Shown piece by piece: positions 45,467 to 55,101 of a DNA stretch of 64,000 nucleotides. Under the pieces are notes generated by a model that did not search any database, was not told where the DNA came from, and saw nothing but the letters and a program-made list of their open reading frames with translations. The stretch is from Bordetella flabilis (GTDB lineage Bacteria > Pseudomonadota > Gammaproteobacteria > Burkholderiales > Burkholderiaceae_B). Location of the stretch: contig NZ_CP016172.1 of assembly GCF_001676725.1 (NCBI RefSeq), positions 2,666,001 to 2,730,000 of the forward strand, read 5' to 3'. Positions within the stretch are counted from its first letter, which is position 1, and every line of letters begins with the position of its first letter. A program made the translations under genes and the position numbers.

Positions 45467-47197
45467 ATGCACAACAAGTTCAGTGTGAAGCAGGCGCTAT
45501 CCATCGTGTTGGCGCTGTTCGTGGTGCTGTTTTGCGCCGCCGGTGCGGCAGCCATCGCGCTGCTGCGCGAGAACCGCGCCTGGGTGGAAGAACTGGGGCG
45601 CGATAACATCGAGCGCGCCAGCGATATGGGCAATGTCAGCGGGGCGGTGTTCCAGGCCCGCGCGGCCCTGGTCGATGCGAAAACCTATATGGAAGGCGGG
45701 CGTATCCCGGATCGCGACGAAGCGCTGCGCGTCGTCGACCGCTTCCTGGCCGATGCGCGCGCGGGCGTGAGCCGCCTGCAGGCCGTGCCCTACGCCAACC
45801 AGGCCGGCAAGCCGCGCTATGACGCCGTGATGCGCGCCTACGCCGCGCTGGTGGACGGCTGCCTGGTGCCGATGCGCGAGGCGATCCAGGGCTGGAACGG
45901 CGTGGAGGTGAACCGGCTCGGCGACCAGGTGCTGCCCGCCGCGGCCGCGGCCTATGTCAAGGCGGAAGGTGAATTCCAGCGCTATATGCGGGAGCAGGGC
46001 GCGGCCGCCATACGGGAAGTCGCGCGCATGCAGGACATCGCGGTGCGCAGTGCCGTGGCCCTGGCGGTATTCGTGCTGCTGCTGGCCATCGGCATACGCC
46101 TGGTGCTGCAGCGTGCGCTGCTGCGGCCCCTGGTCGAGGCCGGCCACCACCTGGACGATATCGCCGACGGCGACCTGACCGGCGCGGTAGGACGCACCGG
46201 CGACAACGAAATCGGCGTGCTTTTCACCGCCATGGCACGCATGCGCGCCGGTTTGGCGACCGCGGTCGGCACGGTGCGCACCGCCGTGGACGACATCCAC
46301 GCCGATATGCGCGCGCTGGCCGCGGGCGGCATACAGCTTTCCGAGCGCACCGCCGAACAGGCCGGCATGCTGCAGGAGACCGCGGCCGGCATGTCGACCC
46401 TGGCGCAGACCGTGCACCTGACCTCCGATAATGCGCAACAGGCCAGCGCGCAGGCGCAGCGCGCCGAGACGCTGGCCGGCCAGGGAGCCCAGGCGGTCGA
46501 CCGCGTGGTCGCCCGCATGCGCGACATCGCCGACAGCGCCCGGCACATCGGCGACATTGTCGGCGTGGTGGACGGCATCGCCTTCCAGACCAATATGCTG
46601 GCGCTGAACGCCGCCGTCGAAGCCGCCCGTGCCGGCGAGGCGGGCCGCGGCTTCGCCGTCGTCGCCGGCGAGGTGCGCACCCTTGCCCAACGCAGCGCCA
46701 ATGCCGCACGGGAGATCAAGACGCTGATCGCGGATTCGGCCAGCCATGTGCAGGCCGGCGTGCGGGAAGTGGGCGAGGCCGGCCGCACCATCGATGACGT
46801 ACGCCAGGCGGTCGCCTGCGTCACGGCACTGGTGCACGGAATATCGGAGGCGGCCGCCGAGCAGGCGTTGGGGATCGGCACCATGCACGAAGCCATGTCG
46901 GGACTGGACGGCAACACCCAGGAGAACGCGGCGCTGGCCGAGGAAACCGCGGCCGCCGTCGCCGCCTTGGAAGGACGGGCGCAGCGCCTGCGCGAGGCCG
47001 TCGCGGTGTTTCGCCTGGGCGGCGTGGACGCCGGGCACGCCGGCGCCCCCGACCTGCCCGTTGCCAGCCGGCCCGGCTCAGGCGCCGTCGGCCATGAGGT
47101 AGGGTTCGACGACGAGCGGCACGTTTCCGTGCTTGACCTGATGCTTGACCCGCGCGGCCGCAGAGGCAATGTCCTCGGCGCGGATGCGCATGCCTGA
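45467..47197 (+). CDS. Methyl-accepting chemotaxis protein
   Basis: Inner-membrane chemoreceptor of 576 residues. It has TM1 at about 10-32, a periplasmic four-helix ligand domain to about 185, TM2 at about 188-210 and a HAMP domain. The long signalling coiled coil has the hairpin [49 protein letters not shown]. Ligand unknown. The last 40 residues, after VFRLGG, lie in DNA that also encodes the end of the convergent EAL-GGDEF gene, so the true tail may be non-functional. The start is ATG at 45467 behind GAGGGGAAAG. Confidence 0.92.
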   Translation: MHNKFSVKQALSIVLALFVVLFCAAGAAAIALLRENRAWVEELGRDNIERASDMGNVSGAVFQARAALVDAKTYMEGGRIPDRDEALRVVDRFLADARAGVSRLQAVPYANQAGKPRYDAVMRAYAALVDGCLVPMREAIQGWNGVEVNRLGDQVLPAAAAAYVKAEGEFQRYMREQGAAAIREVARMQDIAVRSAVALAVFVLLLAIGIRLVLQRALLRPLVEAGHHLDDIADGDLTGAVGRTGDNEIGVLFTAMARMRAGLATAVGTVRTAVDDIHADMRALAAGGIQLSERTAEQAGMLQETAAGMSTLAQTVHLTSDNAQQASAQAQRAETLAGQGAQAVDRVVARMRDIADSARHIGDIVGVVDGIAFQTNMLALNAAVEAARAGEAGRGFAVVAGEVRTLAQRSANAAREIKTLIADSASHVQAGVREVGEAGRTIDDVRQAVACVTALVHGISEAAAEQALGIGTMHEAMSGLDGNTQENAALAEETAAAVAALEGRAQRLREAVAVFRLGGVDAGHAGAPDLPVASRPGSGAVGHEVGFDDERHVSVLDLMLDPRGRRGNVLGADAHA

Positions 47198-48910
47198 TCG
47201 CGGCGTCACCTGCAGGGCGCCAATGCTCAGGGTGACGAAGGGGAATGACCGCATGATGCCGTAGCGGTCTTCCGCCGCGATGCCGCCGCGCGCCCGGCCG
47301 CCTTCGTCGTAGAGTGCGATGGCGCCCTCGTTGAACTGTTCGATGATGCGTTCGGCGCGGGCGTGCCAGTCGCCGCTGCGGAACAGGATCACGAAATCGT
47401 CGCCGCCCACATGGCCGACGAAATCGCGCTGCGGGTCGCAGTTCGCGCGGATCACCGATGCGCACAACTGGATCATGTCGTCGCCCCGCCAATAGCCGTA
47501 CACATCGTTGAACGGCTTGAAGTGGTTCAGGTCGCAATAGCAGGTGACGAAGTCCACGCCGCCCTCGAGCAGGCTGCCGATGTGCTGGCTGATCGGGATG
47601 TTGCCGGGCAGCGATGTCAGGGGGTTTGCGTAGCGGGCGGCTTCGATGCGCATTTCCGTCACCGAGCGGACCAGCGCCTCGCCCGTGCCCAGGCTGTCGT
47701 AACGGCCGTCGCGGGTAATGATGAAGCCGTCCACCAGGTAGCGCTGGTCTTCCGAGACCAGCACGTGACTGAGTTGGTCGATGGACGCGTGCACGTCCAC
47801 CAGCACCGGCTGGCTATTCATGAACGTGGTGCAGGGGTCGCGGCCGAACAATTCGCGCGTGTAGCGTTGGGCGTAGCGCTCGGTGAAGTCGCGCCGGTTG
47901 ATGATGCCCGCCGGCCGGTTCCCGTCGTCCACCACCGCCACGGCGTGCAGGGCCTTGTGCTCGTCGAACAGGCGGTGCACGTCATCGTTGGTATGCCGGC
48001 CGGGCGACACCGAAGGCGCCTCCACGCGCAGCGTGGCGGCGGTGGCGCCGGGCAGCAGCGACGTGGCGCGCGGGGCGGGACGGCGCGCCAGGGCCTGCCG
48101 CACCTCCGCGCCGATGTGCGTGGCCAGGGTGGCGGCGGGATGGCCCAGGAACCAGCCCTGGGCGTAGCGGATACCCAGGTCCCGCACTGCGGCCAGGTCT
48201 TCGGCGGTCTCGATGCCTTCCGCGATGGTGGGAGTTCCCAGGCACTGCGCGACCGACAGGATCGCGCGCACCAGTTGCTGCCGCCGCTCGTCGCGCGCGA
48301 TGCCATGGAAGAAGTAGCGGTCCACCTTGACCAGGTCGGGTTGCACCTCGGACCACAGTTGCAGGCTGGCGTGGCCGACGCCGTAGTCGTCCAGCGCCAG
48401 GCGCACGCCATGCGCGCGCAGGGCGCGGAACACTTCGGTCAGCACGCGCAGGTCGGGACATACCGGGTCATGCTCGGTCAGTTCGATGACGATGCGCGCG
48501 GCGTCGATGGCGCTGGCTTCCAGCAGCCGGGCGGGCGTTTCCTGTCCCCAGCGCGCCCAGAAATGCAGCAGGGCGGAGGCCGACATGTTCAGGAATAGAC
48601 AACTGTCCGCAGGCGCGTCCAGGTCCTGGAAAGTACGCAGGCCGCTGGTCGCGCTCGCGTGTTCGACGGCGGGGTGTACCCCGCGCCGGCGCGCCTCGCC
48701 GAACAGGGCGTCGGGCGTATGCAGCAAGCTGTCCCGCGGTCCTCGGATCAGGCTTTCGTAGCCGTAGACGCGGCCTTGCGCCAGGTCGACCACGGGTTGG
48801 AACAGCGGCGTCAGTTGTCCTGCGCGGAGGATATCGTCCAGCAGGCCCGCCGCCGGCGCGACGGCATGGTGGGCGGGAATTCCGGAAGCGGGATGTACAG
48901 GCGCGTGCAT
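47078..48910 (-). CDS. EAL-CBS-GGDEF cyclic-di-GMP protein
   Basis: A 610-residue soluble protein. Residues 25-270 form an EAL phosphodiesterase domain: YESLIRG (Glu52), [33 protein letters not shown]. Next come two CBS-like segments (about 290-430), then a GGDEF domain ([16 protein letters not shown] at 502-506). The EAL ligands look intact; the GGDDF is a conservative variant and no RxxD inhibitory site is visible. Net breakdown of cyclic-di-GMP with the GGDEF part as GTP sensor is the likeliest mode, but synthesis cannot be excluded. It overlaps the chemoreceptor gene tail-to-tail by 120 bp. Confidence 0.88.
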   Translation of the reverse strand: MHAPVHPASGIPAHHAVAPAAGLLDDILRAGQLTPLFQPVVDLAQGRVYGYESLIRGPRDSLLHTPDALFGEARRRGVHPAVEHASATSGLRTFQDLDAPADSCLFLNMSASALLHFWARWGQETPARLLEASAIDAARIVIELTEHDPVCPDLRVLTEVFRALRAHGVRLALDDYGVGHASLQLWSEVQPDLVKVDRYFFHGIARDERRQQLVRAILSVAQCLGTPTIAEGIETAEDLAAVRDLGIRYAQGWFLGHPAATLATHIGAEVRQALARRPAPRATSLLPGATAATLRVEAPSVSPGRHTNDDVHRLFDEHKALHAVAVVDDGNRPAGIINRRDFTERYAQRYTRELFGRDPCTTFMNSQPVLVDVHASIDQLSHVLVSEDQRYLVDGFIITRDGRYDSLGTGEALVRSVTEMRIEAARYANPLTSLPGNIPISQHIGSLLEGGVDFVTCYCDLNHFKPFNDVYGYWRGDDMIQLCASVIRANCDPQRDFVGHVGGDDFVILFRSGDWHARAERIIEQFNEGAIALYDEGGRARGGIAAEDRYGIMRSFPFVTLSIGALQVTPRSGMRIRAEDIASAAARVKHQVKHGNVPLVVEPYLMADGA

Positions 48911-49053
48911 ACGGAAGCCAGCGGAGGCAGCGGGTGGAGGTCGGCTATGGTGAGCCGTCCATGTTGCGCCGGCGTTTCAAAGTGTGACCTCAGGCCGGGG
49001 CGCGGGCGATACACTAGCAGTTTGCCTGGGGCCTCGCACGCCCGTTACATATC

Positions 49054-49677
49054 ATGAGCGTCGTCACCTCCCGACTCGACCGCGTTGTACTGGCGTCCGG
49101 CAATGCCGGCAAACTGCGGGAATTCGCCGCCTTGTTCGCCCCCCTGGGCATCGAACTGGTACCGCAACATCAATTGGGCGTGCCCGAGGCGCCCGAACCC
49201 CACGTCACTTTCGTGGAAAACGCCCTGGAGAAAGCTCGCCATGCCAGCCGCCTGACCGGGCTGCCCGCGCTGGCCGACGATTCGGGGCTGTGCGTCGACG
49301 CCCTGGACGGGGCGCCGGGCGTCTACTCGGCCCGGTACGCGAGCCTGGACGGCGGGGAAAAATCCGATGCCGCCAACAATGCCTTGCTGGTACGGAACCT
49401 GGCGGGACAGGCCGACCGGCGCGCCTGTTATGTCGCCGTCCTGGTGCTGGTGCGCAGCGCCGACGATCCGCGGCCGCTGGTGGGCGAGGGCGTCTGGTAC
49501 GGCGAAATCAGCGCCACGCCGCGCGGCGATCACGGTTTCGGCTACGATCCGCACTTCCTGCTGCCCGAGCTGGGCCGGACCGCCGCCGAGCTGCAGCCCA
49601 CCGAAAAGAACGCCGTCAGCCACCGCGCGCTCGCGCTGCGCGAACTGCTCGCCAAACTGGACCGTGCCGCGCGCTGA
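49054..49677 (+). CDS. rdgB: Non-canonical purine NTP pyrophosphatase (RdgB/HAM1)
   Basis: Removes ITP, dITP and XTP from the nucleotide pool by hydrolysis to the monophosphate. The 207-residue product has the binding motif ASGNAGKLREF (14-24), FVENALEKARHA, ALADDSGLCVDAL and GFGYDPHFLLPE, all conserved. It precedes hemW by 14 bp, a common betaproteobacterial order. Confidence 0.95.
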   Translation: MSVVTSRLDRVVLASGNAGKLREFAALFAPLGIELVPQHQLGVPEAPEPHVTFVENALEKARHASRLTGLPALADDSGLCVDALDGAPGVYSARYASLDGGEKSDAANNALLVRNLAGQADRRACYVAVLVLVRSADDPRPLVGEGVWYGEISATPRGDHGFGYDPHFLLPELGRTAAELQPTEKNAVSHRALALRELLAKLDRAAR

Positions 49678-49691
49678 CGCGGCTGTCTACC

Positions 49692-50912
49692 ATGCCCATC
49701 ACCATTCCCATCCGCCACGCGGACGTGCCTCTTCCTGCGTCGCAGGCGCGTCGCGGCGCTTCCGGCTTGACCAGCCTGCCGCCGCTGTCGCTCTACGTGC
49801 ACGTGCCCTGGTGCGTGCGCAAGTGTCCCTATTGCGATTTCAATTCCCACGCCATCGCGGGCGAGATACCCGAGCGCGCGTACCTGGATGCCTTGCGCGC
49901 CGACCTGGAGCAGGCGCTGCCCCTGATCTGGGGCCGCCAGGTGATGACGGTATTCATTGGAGGCGGCACGCCCAGCCTGCTGTCGCCGGCGGGGCTGGAT
50001 GAGCTGCTGGCGATGCTGCGGGCCTACCTGAACCTGTGGCCGGACGCGGAAATCACCATGGAGGCCAACCCCGGCACCGCGGAGGCCGGCCGATTCCGCG
50101 ACTACGCGGCAAGCGGGGTCAACCGCCTTTCCCTGGGCATCCAGAGCTTCGACGACGCACAGTTGCGCGCGCTGGGCCGCATCCATGACGCCGCGCAGGC
50201 GCGTCGCGCCATCGCGATGGCGCAGGCGGCGGTGGCGCGGGTCAACCTTGACGTGATGTTCGCCTTGCCGGGCCAGTCTGTGCAGGCCTGTGCGGCGGAC
50301 GTCCGCGAGGCGCTCTCCCATGGCACCGAACACCTGTCGCTCTACCACCTGACGCTGGAGCCCAATACGGTCTTCGCGAAGTACCCGCCCGTGGTGCCGG
50401 ACGACGACACCGCGGCGGCGATGCAGGACACGGTGCAGGAGCTGGCGGAGCAGGCCGGGCTGGCCCGCTACGAAGTATCGGCCTATGCCCGGGCCGGTGC
50501 GCGCTGCCGGCATAACCTGAACTACTGGGAGTTCGGCGACTACCTGGGCATCGGCCCCGGGGCGCACGGCAAGCTGTCCTTCCACGACCGCATCGTCCGG
50601 CAGGCGCGCACGCGCAACCCCGAACGCTGGATGGCGGCGGCGCTGGCAGGCGACGGTTCGCACGTGGCCGAGTCGCGCGAGGTCGGTCCGGAGGACCTGC
50701 CGTTCGAGTTCATGCTGAACGTGCTGCGGCTCAAGGACGGCGTGCCGGCGACCCATTTCGCCGAACGGACCGGCCTGTCGCTGGCGACCATCGCGCACCA
50801 ATTGGAGGCAGCCGTCCGCCGCGGCTTGCTGGATCCGGACCCGACGCGCCTGAAGGCAACGCCTCAGGGTTGGGCGTTCCTGAACGATCTTCAAGCCATT
50901 TTCCTGCCCTGA
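49692..50912 (+). CDS. hemW: Radical SAM heme chaperone HemW
   Basis: HemW inserts heme into respiratory enzymes; it was formerly annotated as a HemN-type oxidase. The 406-residue product has the radical SAM cysteines Cys41, Cys45 and Cys48 (CVRKCPYC), VFIGGGTPSLL, EANPGT, RLSLGIQSFDD and the HNLNYWEFGDYLGIGPGAH block diagnostic of HemW. HemN proper carries further N-terminal motifs that are missing here. The start is the ATG at 49692. Confidence 0.93.
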   Translation: MPITIPIRHADVPLPASQARRGASGLTSLPPLSLYVHVPWCVRKCPYCDFNSHAIAGEIPERAYLDALRADLEQALPLIWGRQVMTVFIGGGTPSLLSPAGLDELLAMLRAYLNLWPDAEITMEANPGTAEAGRFRDYAASGVNRLSLGIQSFDDAQLRALGRIHDAAQARRAIAMAQAAVARVNLDVMFALPGQSVQACAADVREALSHGTEHLSLYHLTLEPNTVFAKYPPVVPDDDTAAAMQDTVQELAEQAGLARYEVSAYARAGARCRHNLNYWEFGDYLGIGPGAHGKLSFHDRIVRQARTRNPERWMAAALAGDGSHVAESREVGPEDLPFEFMLNVLRLKDGVPATHFAERTGLSLATIAHQLEAAVRRGLLDPDPTRLKATPQGWAFLNDLQAIFLP

Positions 50913-50934
50913 TGCACCACGGCGCCCCGGCCTG

Positions 50935-50984
50935 TGCACCAAAATGGAACCTTTGTGCCCTAGGATATGCACAATACCGGTGCA
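50935..50984. promoter_or_regulatory. Two NtrC-type enhancer sites upstream of glnA
   Basis: Site 1, TGCACCAAAATGGAACC (50935-50951), keeps the left and centre of the consensus TGCACCAAAATGGTGCA. Site 2, TGCACAATACCGGTGCA (50968-50984), has both ends perfect. Their centres are 33 bp apart, three helical turns, and lie about 75-110 bp upstream of the predicted start, as in classical glnA enhancers. Confidence 0.85.
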
Positions 50985-51024
50985 TGATTTCGTATCTACC
51001 CTTCGGGATTCCCAGGGGAAAACA

Positions 51025-51040
51025 TGGCATGGATGTTGCT
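51025..51040 (+). promoter_or_regulatory. Sigma54 promoter of glnA
   Basis: TGGCATGGATGTTGCT matches the sigma54 consensus TGGCACGN4TTGCW except one C to T, with the -24 GG and -12 GC correctly spaced. Transcription would start near 51051, about 45 bases before the glnA ATG. With the NtrC sites and downstream ntrBC this makes nitrogen control almost certain. Confidence 0.85.
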
Positions 51041-51096
51041 TCTAGTCCTACGCCAGTCGAGTTGCAGCACTCGACCCTTTATCAAACGGAGATGAC

Positions 51097-52509
51097 ATGG
51101 CAAGCCCAAAAGAAGTCGTGAAAGAGATTGCTGAGAAGGAGGTCAAATTCGTCGACTTCCGGTTCACCGATACCGCTGGCCGCGAGCACCACGTTTCGGT
51201 GCCGGCGCGCGTCGTCGACGAAGACAAGTTCGAAAGCGGCCACGCTTTCGACGGTTCCTCGATCCCTGGCTGGAAGGGCATCGAAGCCTCGGACATGCTT
51301 CTGATTCCGGATGCCGGCACGGCCCGCATCGATCCGTTCATGGAAGAAACCACGCTGGCGCTCACCTGCGACGTGGTCGAGCCCTCGGATATGAGCGGCT
51401 ATTCCCGCGACCCCCGGTCCCTGGCCAAGCGCGCCGAAGCCTACCTGAAGTCCTCCGGTATCGGCGACACCGCTTATTTCGGCCCGGAGCCCGAATTCTT
51501 CGTGTTCGACGGCGTGACGTGGAACACCGACATGTCGGGCACCTTCGTCAAGATCAAGTCCGAAGAGGCGCCGTGGTCCACCGGGACCGAGTTCGAAGGC
51601 GGCAACCTGGGCCATCGTCCGCTGGTCAAGGGCGGCTATTTTCCCGTGCCCCCCGTCGATTCCTTCCAGGACATGCGCTCCGAAATGTGCCTGATCCTGG
51701 AACAGCAGGGCGTGCCGGTCGAAGTGCATCACCACGAAGTGGCCGCTCCGGGCCAACTGGAAATCGGCACCCAGTTCAGCACGCTGGTCAAGCGCGCCGA
51801 CTGGAACCAGGTCCTGAAGTACGTCGTGCGCAACGTGGCCCATGCCTACGGCAAGACGGCCACCTTCATGCCCAAGCCCGTCGTGGGCGACAACGGTTCC
51901 GGCATGCACGTGCACCAATCGATCTGGAAGGACGGCCAGAACCTGTTTGCCGGTGAAGGCTACGCCGGCCTGTCGGAATTCGCGCTGTACTACATCGGCG
52001 GCATCATCAAGCACGCCCGTGCGCTGAACGCGATCACCAACCCCGGCACGAACTCCTACAAGCGCCTGGTCCCGCACTTCGAAGCGCCGGTCAAGCTGGC
52101 GTACTCGGCGCGCAACCGCTCGGCTTCCATCCGCATCCCGTATGTCGGCAACCCCAAGGGCCGCCGTATCGAGACGCGCTTCCCCGATCCCCTGGCCAAC
52201 CCCTATCTGGCTTTCTCGGCCCTGATGATGGCGGGCCTGGATGGCGTGCAGAACAAGATTCACCCCGGCGACCCCGCCGACAAGAATCTGTACGACCTGC
52301 CGCCGGAAGAGGACGCCAAGATCCCGACCGTCTGCGCGTCGCTGGAGCAGGCCCTGGAAGCGCTGGACAAGGATCGCGAGTTCCTGACCCGGGGCGGCGT
52401 GTTCAGCAATGAAATGCTGGATGCCTACCTGGTGCTGAAGGAGCAGGAAGTACAGCGTCTGCGCATGACGGCGCACCCCGTCGAGTTCGACATGTACTAC
52501 AGCCTGTGA
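51097..52509 (+). CDS. glnA: Glutamine synthetase, type I
   Basis: ATP-dependent synthesis of glutamine from glutamate and ammonia; dodecamer in the cytoplasm. The 470-residue product has [11 protein letters not shown], the FDGSSIPGW motif, the metal ligands in [10 protein letters not shown] and [12 protein letters not shown]. The adenylylation loop [10 protein letters not shown] contains Tyr399, the residue modified by GlnE. Thus it is a GlnA type regulated by adenylylation and by NtrC. A hairpin separates it from ntrB. Confidence 0.97.
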   Translation: MASPKEVVKEIAEKEVKFVDFRFTDTAGREHHVSVPARVVDEDKFESGHAFDGSSIPGWKGIEASDMLLIPDAGTARIDPFMEETTLALTCDVVEPSDMSGYSRDPRSLAKRAEAYLKSSGIGDTAYFGPEPEFFVFDGVTWNTDMSGTFVKIKSEEAPWSTGTEFEGGNLGHRPLVKGGYFPVPPVDSFQDMRSEMCLILEQQGVPVEVHHHEVAAPGQLEIGTQFSTLVKRADWNQVLKYVVRNVAHAYGKTATFMPKPVVGDNGSGMHVHQSIWKDGQNLFAGEGYAGLSEFALYYIGGIIKHARALNAITNPGTNSYKRLVPHFEAPVKLAYSARNRSASIRIPYVGNPKGRRIETRFPDPLANPYLAFSALMMAGLDGVQNKIHPGDPADKNLYDLPPEEDAKIPTVCASLEQALEALDKDREFLTRGGVFSNEMLDAYLVLKEQEVQRLRMTAHPVEFDMYYSL

Positions 52510-52539
52510 TTGACGGCTGATTTCCCGGGTACACGCGGG

Positions 52540-52563
52540 GGCGGACCGGGTTGCCGGTCCGCC
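52540..52563 (+). terminator. GC-rich hairpin between glnA and ntrB
   Basis: GGCGGACCGG and CCGGTCCGCC form a perfect 10-bp stem with a GTTG loop, 30 bp after the glnA stop. No T-run follows, so it likely lowers but does not stop read-through into ntrBC. Confidence 0.6.
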
Positions 52564-52587
52564 TGTCCGCCGCCCCGGGTGACAACG

Positions 52588-53649
52588 ATGAATGTAGACG
52601 CCTTCGACCTGCTCGCGACATCCGTACTGCTGGTGGACGAGCACGGGCTGGTCGTGCATGCCAATGCAGCGGCAGAGGACTTGTTCGGGCGGTCGCGCCG
52701 CCAGTTGGGCGGCCAGTCCGCCGCGGGCCTGTTCGACGACCGCGAGGCGGTGCAGGATTCCATCGAGCAGGCGCAGGCCGGCAATTTCGCCGACGCGCGC
52801 CAGTTGTCGTCCCTGCGGCGCGGAGGCGAATCGGTGAGCGTGGTGGTGACCACCGTCGCCTTGATGGGGCAGCCCTGGCCGGTGCTCATCGAAGCGCGCG
52901 AGATCGAGCAGCGCGTGCTGGCGGACCGTAACCACCGCCTGGTCGACGAGATCGAAACGCACCGCGAATTGCTGCGCAACCTTGCGCACGAAGTGAAGAA
53001 CCCGCTGGGTGGCTTGCGTGGCGCCGCCCAACTGCTGGAAGGGGAGTTGCCCGATCCGGCGCTGGCGGAATACACGCAAGTCATCATTTCAGAGGCCGAC
53101 CGGCTGCAGGCGCTGGTCGACCGGCTTATCGGCCCCCAGCGCATGCCGTTGCAGGCGCGGCCGGTCAATATCCACGAAGTCTGCGAACGCGTCAGCGCGC
53201 TGATCCAGGCGGAGTTCCGCGATGGCCTGACCATCGTGCGCGACTATGACGCTTCCATGCCCGACCTGCAGGGCGATGCCGCGCGGCTCATGCAGGCGGT
53301 GCTGAACGTCGCGCGCAACGCCGCGCAGGAGTTGGCGCTGCAGCCGGGCGGCCCCGATACGCCGCCGGCGCAAATCGTATTGCGCACCCGCGTGGCGCGT
53401 CGCGTCATGCTGGCGCACCGGCAGCACCGGCTGGCCGCGGTGCTTTCGATCATCGACAACGGCCCGGGAGTGCCTGAACATATCCGCGACCGCATTTTCC
53501 ATCCGCTTGTCACCGCGCGTCCTGGCGGCACGGGGCTGGGGTTGAGCCTGGCCCAGGATTTCGTGCAGCAACACGGTGGCATCATCGAATTCGAATCCCG
53601 ACCCAGGCACACCGAATTCCGCCTGGTATTGCCGATGGAACCCGCATGA
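52588..53649 (+). CDS. ntrB: Nitrogen sensor histidine kinase NtrB (GlnL)
   Basis: Soluble kinase/phosphatase of NtrC, regulated by PII. The 353-residue product has an N-terminal PAS domain (about 5-105). The H-box is NLAHEVKNPLGGLRGAAQLL, with the phosphorylated His134. The ATP lid follows (NVARNAAQE, DNGPGV, GGTGLGLSLAQDFV). The start ATG at 52588 follows GGGTGACAACG; an in-frame GTG at 52579 is possible. The stop overlaps ntrC (ATGA). Confidence 0.94.
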   Translation: MNVDAFDLLATSVLLVDEHGLVVHANAAAEDLFGRSRRQLGGQSAAGLFDDREAVQDSIEQAQAGNFADARQLSSLRRGGESVSVVVTTVALMGQPWPVLIEAREIEQRVLADRNHRLVDEIETHRELLRNLAHEVKNPLGGLRGAAQLLEGELPDPALAEYTQVIISEADRLQALVDRLIGPQRMPLQARPVNIHEVCERVSALIQAEFRDGLTIVRDYDASMPDLQGDAARLMQAVLNVARNAAQELALQPGGPDTPPAQIVLRTRVARRVMLAHRQHRLAAVLSIIDNGPGVPEHIRDRIFHPLVTARPGGTGLGLSLAQDFVQQHGGIIEFESRPRHTEFRLVLPMEPA

Positions 53650-55091
53650 AACCCGTTTGGATCGTAGACGATGACCAGGCCATCCGCTGGGTGCTGGAAA
53701 AAGCCTTGGCCCGGGGCGGCATGACCACCCGCAGCTTCTCCCAGGCGCCAGACGTGCTGGCGGCGCTGGAGACGGAAGTGCCCGCGGCGCTGGTGTCCGA
53801 TATCCGCATGCCGGGCGGCAATGGGCTCGACCTGCTGCGGCAGATCAAGGAACGCCATCCCGCGCTGCCCGTGATCGTGATGACCGCCTTCGCCGACCTG
53901 GACAGTACGGTGTCGGCCTTCCAGGGCGGAGCTTTCGACTATCTGGCCAAGCCCTTCGATGTGAACGATGCGGTGGCGTTGATCCAGCGCGCGGCCCAGG
54001 AGTCGGCCGATGGACAGTCCGGCGACGAGGCGTCGTCGCAGGCCGAGGCCAACTCCGAACGCTGGATGATGACGCAGTCCGCGTCCACCGCGATGCAGGA
54101 GATCTTCCGCGCCATCGGCCGCCTGGCGCAGTCCAAGGTCACCGTGCTGATCACCGGCGAGTCCGGGACCGGCAAGGAATTGGTCGCGCGGGCCTTGCAT
54201 GGCCACGGCGCGCGTTCCAACGGTCCCTTCGTCGCCCTGAATGCGGCGGCGATTCCGCGGGACCTCCTGGAAGCGGAATTGTTCGGCCACGAACGCGGCG
54301 CCTTTACCGGCGCCAACAATCTGCGGCGCGGACGCTTCGAGGAAGCGAACGGCGGGACGCTGTTCCTGGACGAAATCGGCGACATGCCGATCGAGTTGCA
54401 GACCCGGCTGCTGCGGGTCCTGGCCGAAGGCAGCTTCTACCGCGTGGGCGGTGCGCAACCTGTCCGCGTGGACGTGCGCATCGTGGCGGCCACCCACCAG
54501 CCGCTGGAGCGGCGCGTGGAGCAGGGCCTGTTCCGCGAAGACCTGTTCCACCGGCTGAACGTGATCCGCCTGCGCTTGCCGCCCCTGCGCGAGCGCGTGG
54601 AAGACATCCCGGCGCTGGCCCAGCATTTCCTCACGCAGAGCGCCCGCGCCCTGGGCGTGCCGGCCAAGCGGCTCACGCCGGAAGCGCTGGCCGTGCTGAC
54701 GCGTTTCGATTTTCCGGGCAATGTGCGCCAACTGGAGAATTTCTGCCATTGGCTTACGGTGATGGCGCCTGGCCAGACCATCGAACGCGCCGACCTGCCG
54801 CCCGAGATCCGGGCGATGGAGCAGCAGCCGGTAGCGCAGATTTCTTCACGGCAGGTGGTCGCGGACCCGCCGCAGAACTGGCAGGAGTCCTTGCTGCGCG
54901 ATGCCCAGCATCGCCTGGACCGTGGCGAGCCGGCCATCATGGCCACGCTGACGCGGCAGTTCGAGCGCATCCTGCTGCAGACAGCGCTGGAGGCCAGCCG
55001 GGGACGGCGCGTCGAAGCGGCGTCCCGCCTGGGCATCGGCCGCAATACGATCACGCGCAAGCTGCGCGACCTGGGCATCGAGGACGAATAG
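53646..55091 (+). CDS. ntrC: Nitrogen response regulator NtrC (GlnG)
   Basis: Sigma54 activator of 481 residues. It has a receiver domain with Asp52 (LVSDIRMPG) and the acidic pair in IVDDDQ. The AAA+ domain has Walker A GESGTGKE (about 170) and the sigma54-contact loop GAFTGA. A C-terminal Fis-type helix-turn-helix follows (GRRVEAASRLGIGRNTITRKL). Phosphorylated by NtrB, it binds the sites at 50935-50984 to drive glnA. The gene overlaps ntrB and is the end of the glnA-ntrBC unit. Confidence 0.95.
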   Translation: MKPVWIVDDDQAIRWVLEKALARGGMTTRSFSQAPDVLAALETEVPAALVSDIRMPGGNGLDLLRQIKERHPALPVIVMTAFADLDSTVSAFQGGAFDYLAKPFDVNDAVALIQRAAQESADGQSGDEASSQAEANSERWMMTQSASTAMQEIFRAIGRLAQSKVTVLITGESGTGKELVARALHGHGARSNGPFVALNAAAIPRDLLEAELFGHERGAFTGANNLRRGRFEEANGGTLFLDEIGDMPIELQTRLLRVLAEGSFYRVGGAQPVRVDVRIVAATHQPLERRVEQGLFREDLFHRLNVIRLRLPPLRERVEDIPALAQHFLTQSARALGVPAKRLTPEALAVLTRFDFPGNVRQLENFCHWLTVMAPGQTIERADLPPEIRAMEQQPVAQISSRQVVADPPQNWQESLLRDAQHRLDRGEPAIMATLTRQFERILLQTALEASRGRRVEAASRLGIGRNTITRKLRDLGIEDE

Positions 55092-55101
55092 TCCGCGCCG
55101 C

